Positions 5,550-6,902 of a stretch of DNA of 6,902 nucleotides are shown piece by piece. The position numbers were made by a program, and so were the translations under genes. The DNA lies in the NCBI GenBank assembly GCA_964630615.1, contig CAZVVG010000036.1, positions 1 to 6,902 on the forward strand. The letters run 5' to 3'. Origin of the DNA: CAZVVG01 sp964630615 (lineage in GTDB: Bacteria; Patescibacteriota; Minisyncoccia; Moranbacterales; UBA2206). Position 1 is the stretch's first letter. Every line of letters begins with the position of its first letter. The notes under the pieces are model-generated. The model was not told the origin of the DNA, did not search any database, and saw only the letters and a list, made by a program, of their open reading frames with translations.

Positions 5550-6895
5550 ATGTCAAAAAAACAAAAAGTAATAATTTTTTTAGCCCTTGGACTCGTCTCC
5601 CTGATTGTCCTTTTTGGCCTTGGAAATAATGCGAAGGCACAATATACAACCTATACAACCACAGAAACTTGCACGTGGAATTATTTTTGCAATATTTGGT
5701 ATTGTAATGGAAGTAGTGGTCCTGTCTGCGCTTGCGGAGGACAAAATTGCATGCAGGTTTGTGGGAAGCCAGCAGCAGGCAGTAAATACGGCGAGATTTA
5801 CGCTAATTCTTGCACTGGCGCCCAATCATGCACTAATTCACTTCCAAAACCCACTAGCACATCCCGCACTATTTGTCATTATATTGGTTCTTGGACAGCA
5901 TGTCCCAATCCTCAACCTAATTGGACAACCTTAGTTGGGAACAGCTGTAGCAATGCTGATCCACCCTCATGTAATGTTGATGGTAAGTGCGGAACAGCAA
6001 ATGGTAATAGTTTTTCTGTAGCTCCTGTTTCTGGCCGGTGTTCCGCTGGTTCAGCTTCAGCTACTTCTGGAGATGGAAGCGCGGCAAGTNNNNNNNNNNG
6101 TGGGTTTGCAAGGGAACTGGCACCGGAATTGATTCTGGTTCTTGCGAGGCTTATAAATTACCCACGCTCAATCTTAGTGGACTTCCTCTTTCTGTTTATT
6201 CTGGACAACCCTCTACCTTAACTTGGACCACAACCAATGCGGCCAGATGTACTGCCACGGCCGGCTGGGCAGGATCCAAAGCAGCCGCTGGAGGATCAGA
6301 ACAGGTTTTTCCGACTGCAACTACCACCTATAGCCTTCAATGTTTTAATATTATTGACGACGTAAGTCCTCTACGTTCGGTAACGGTTAGTGTTTTACTA
6401 GGTCCGGAAGTCTTCCTTAATCCGTCCTCGCAGATAAAAAATCCTGGAGATTCGGCAACCATTAGCTGGAATTCGCTTCGTTCTAATGCCGTTGAGGCAA
6501 CAGATCCTCCTGGCTGGACTAGCCAAACCGGAACAAGCGGTCTTGAGACCTTTACGCCTACTCATACTGGTAATAAAACTTACAAGATGAAATCAAAAAA
6601 TAACGTCGGAATTTATAGTCCTGAAAAGAGCGCCACGGTTTGTGTTAGAAACAATGATTGTTCAAGCGCGAATACTATATGTCAGGGAACACCCTTTACC
6701 GTTCCTAATGGTTGTGATTCAACAAACTGTGTTGGAACACAACCTCCTGGTTGTGGTCCCTATAGCGGTTGTTCTGTATCGTGTGGAGGTGGCACGCAAA
6801 CAGAAACCAATTGCGTTTGTGGTGCTGTTCCCAAAACTCGAGCCTGTAACACCCAACCCTGCCCGCCCGGATACAAGGAAGTGACGCCGTGGTAG
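5550..6895 (+). CDS. Secreted Cys-rich protein with Ig-like domains and a thrombospondin-1-like C-terminus, split by a 10-N gap
   Basis: The start has a Sec signal peptide: basic MSKKQK, hydrophobic core at about 7-24, and a likely signal peptidase I site after AKA (residue 30). The 180 residues before the gap hold 15 cysteines and end in a module reading DGKCGTANGNSF and GRCSAGSASATSG. After the gap, in a different frame, WVCKGTGTGIDSGSC completes that module. Then come an Ig-like domain (about 6158-6397, VYSGQPSTLTWTTTNAARC ... TTTYSLQC, a cysteine pair), a second Ig-like domain (about 6401-6649), a Cys-rich linker, and a thrombospondin type-1-like motif (about 6752-6862, CSVSCGGGTQTET ... 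RACNTQPC). About 445 residues plus any missing codons are encoded, with 31 cysteines in the mature part, implying disulfide folding outside the cell. No sortase motif or C-terminal anchor is seen. The stop TAG is followed two codons on by TAA. It is probably co-transcribed with the TPR gene. An adhesive role is inferred from the domains only. Confidence 0.85.
6090..6099. other. Scaffold gap of 10 N inside the secreted Cys-rich gene
   Basis: Ten undetermined bases are probably a minimum-size placeholder. The codon before the gap is complete (AGT, Ser180), and the frame resumes with G6100 as a third codon base before TGG (Trp). An uninterrupted gene therefore requires the true missing length to be 2 modulo 3, possibly only two bases. 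The flanks share just GT, so a simple overlap does not explain it. Confidence 0.9.
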
Positions 6896-6902
6896 GAATA
6901 AA

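Noticed and set aside
6038..6100. An independent gene starting near 6038
   Set aside because: The residues before the gap in that frame are an out-of-frame reading of the upstream secreted protein. The real gene starts at 5550 with a signal peptide.
1..6902. UGA recoded as glycine (as in Gracilibacteria/Absconditabacteria)
   Set aside because: All genes read through with the standard code, glycine uses GGN codons, and no in-frame UGA is needed in any of them.
1..6902. CRISPR array, insertion sequence or phage genes
   Set aside because: No spaced repeats, transposase or phage-structural motifs, or terminal inverted repeats were seen. The only long repeat is the gap-flank artefact.

Overview
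The window looks like a bacterial chromosome segment from an uncultivated lineage, most likely the Candidate Phyla Radiation (Patescibacteria, Parcubacteria-like). This is inferred from gene style, not from a marker phylogeny. The clues are a secreted protein combining a Cys-rich 'CGTANG...CSAG' repeat with Ig-like and thrombospondin-1-like modules, a DUF11-type surface protein, a single-membrane-span TPR protein, AT-rich leaders without Shine-Dalgarno sequences, and N-filled gaps typical of metagenome scaffolds. The standard genetic code fits: every visible stop is TAA or TAG, and no UGA recoding is needed.

Layout, all on the + strand. 1-1166: the 3' part of a gene for a DUF11-like repeat protein. 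1176-2488: tgt (tRNA-guanine transglycosylase), apparently broken by a 100-N gap. The gap has an identical 55-bp sequence on both sides. Collapsing the two copies gives one intact 385-residue enzyme with every catalytic and zinc residue. 2489-2612: intergenic, with a possible promoter abutting the next gene. 2613-3797: rarA (mgsA), an AAA+ replication-fork maintenance ATPase. 3828-3898: tRNA-Ala with anticodon CGC and the G3-U70 identity pair, followed by an intrinsic terminator. 3938-4087: an AT-rich regulatory stretch with a perfect DnaA box, a good sigma-70-type promoter and a weak leader hairpin. 4088-5518: a membrane-anchored TPR protein with a Cys-rich segment facing outward. 5550-6895: a secreted Cys-rich Ig/TSP1-like protein, interrupted by a 10-N gap.

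Functionally there are two halves. The first holds housekeeping genes (tRNA modification, replication repair, a tRNA) next to the end of a surface-protein gene. The second, after the terminator, is probably a two-gene operon (31-bp spacing, one promoter) for exported proteins: a TPR scaffold anchored in the membrane and a disulfide-rich secreted protein. The most novel material is in this second unit. The most consequential correction is that tgt is not a pseudogene and the downstream fragment at 2294-2488 is not a separate gene.
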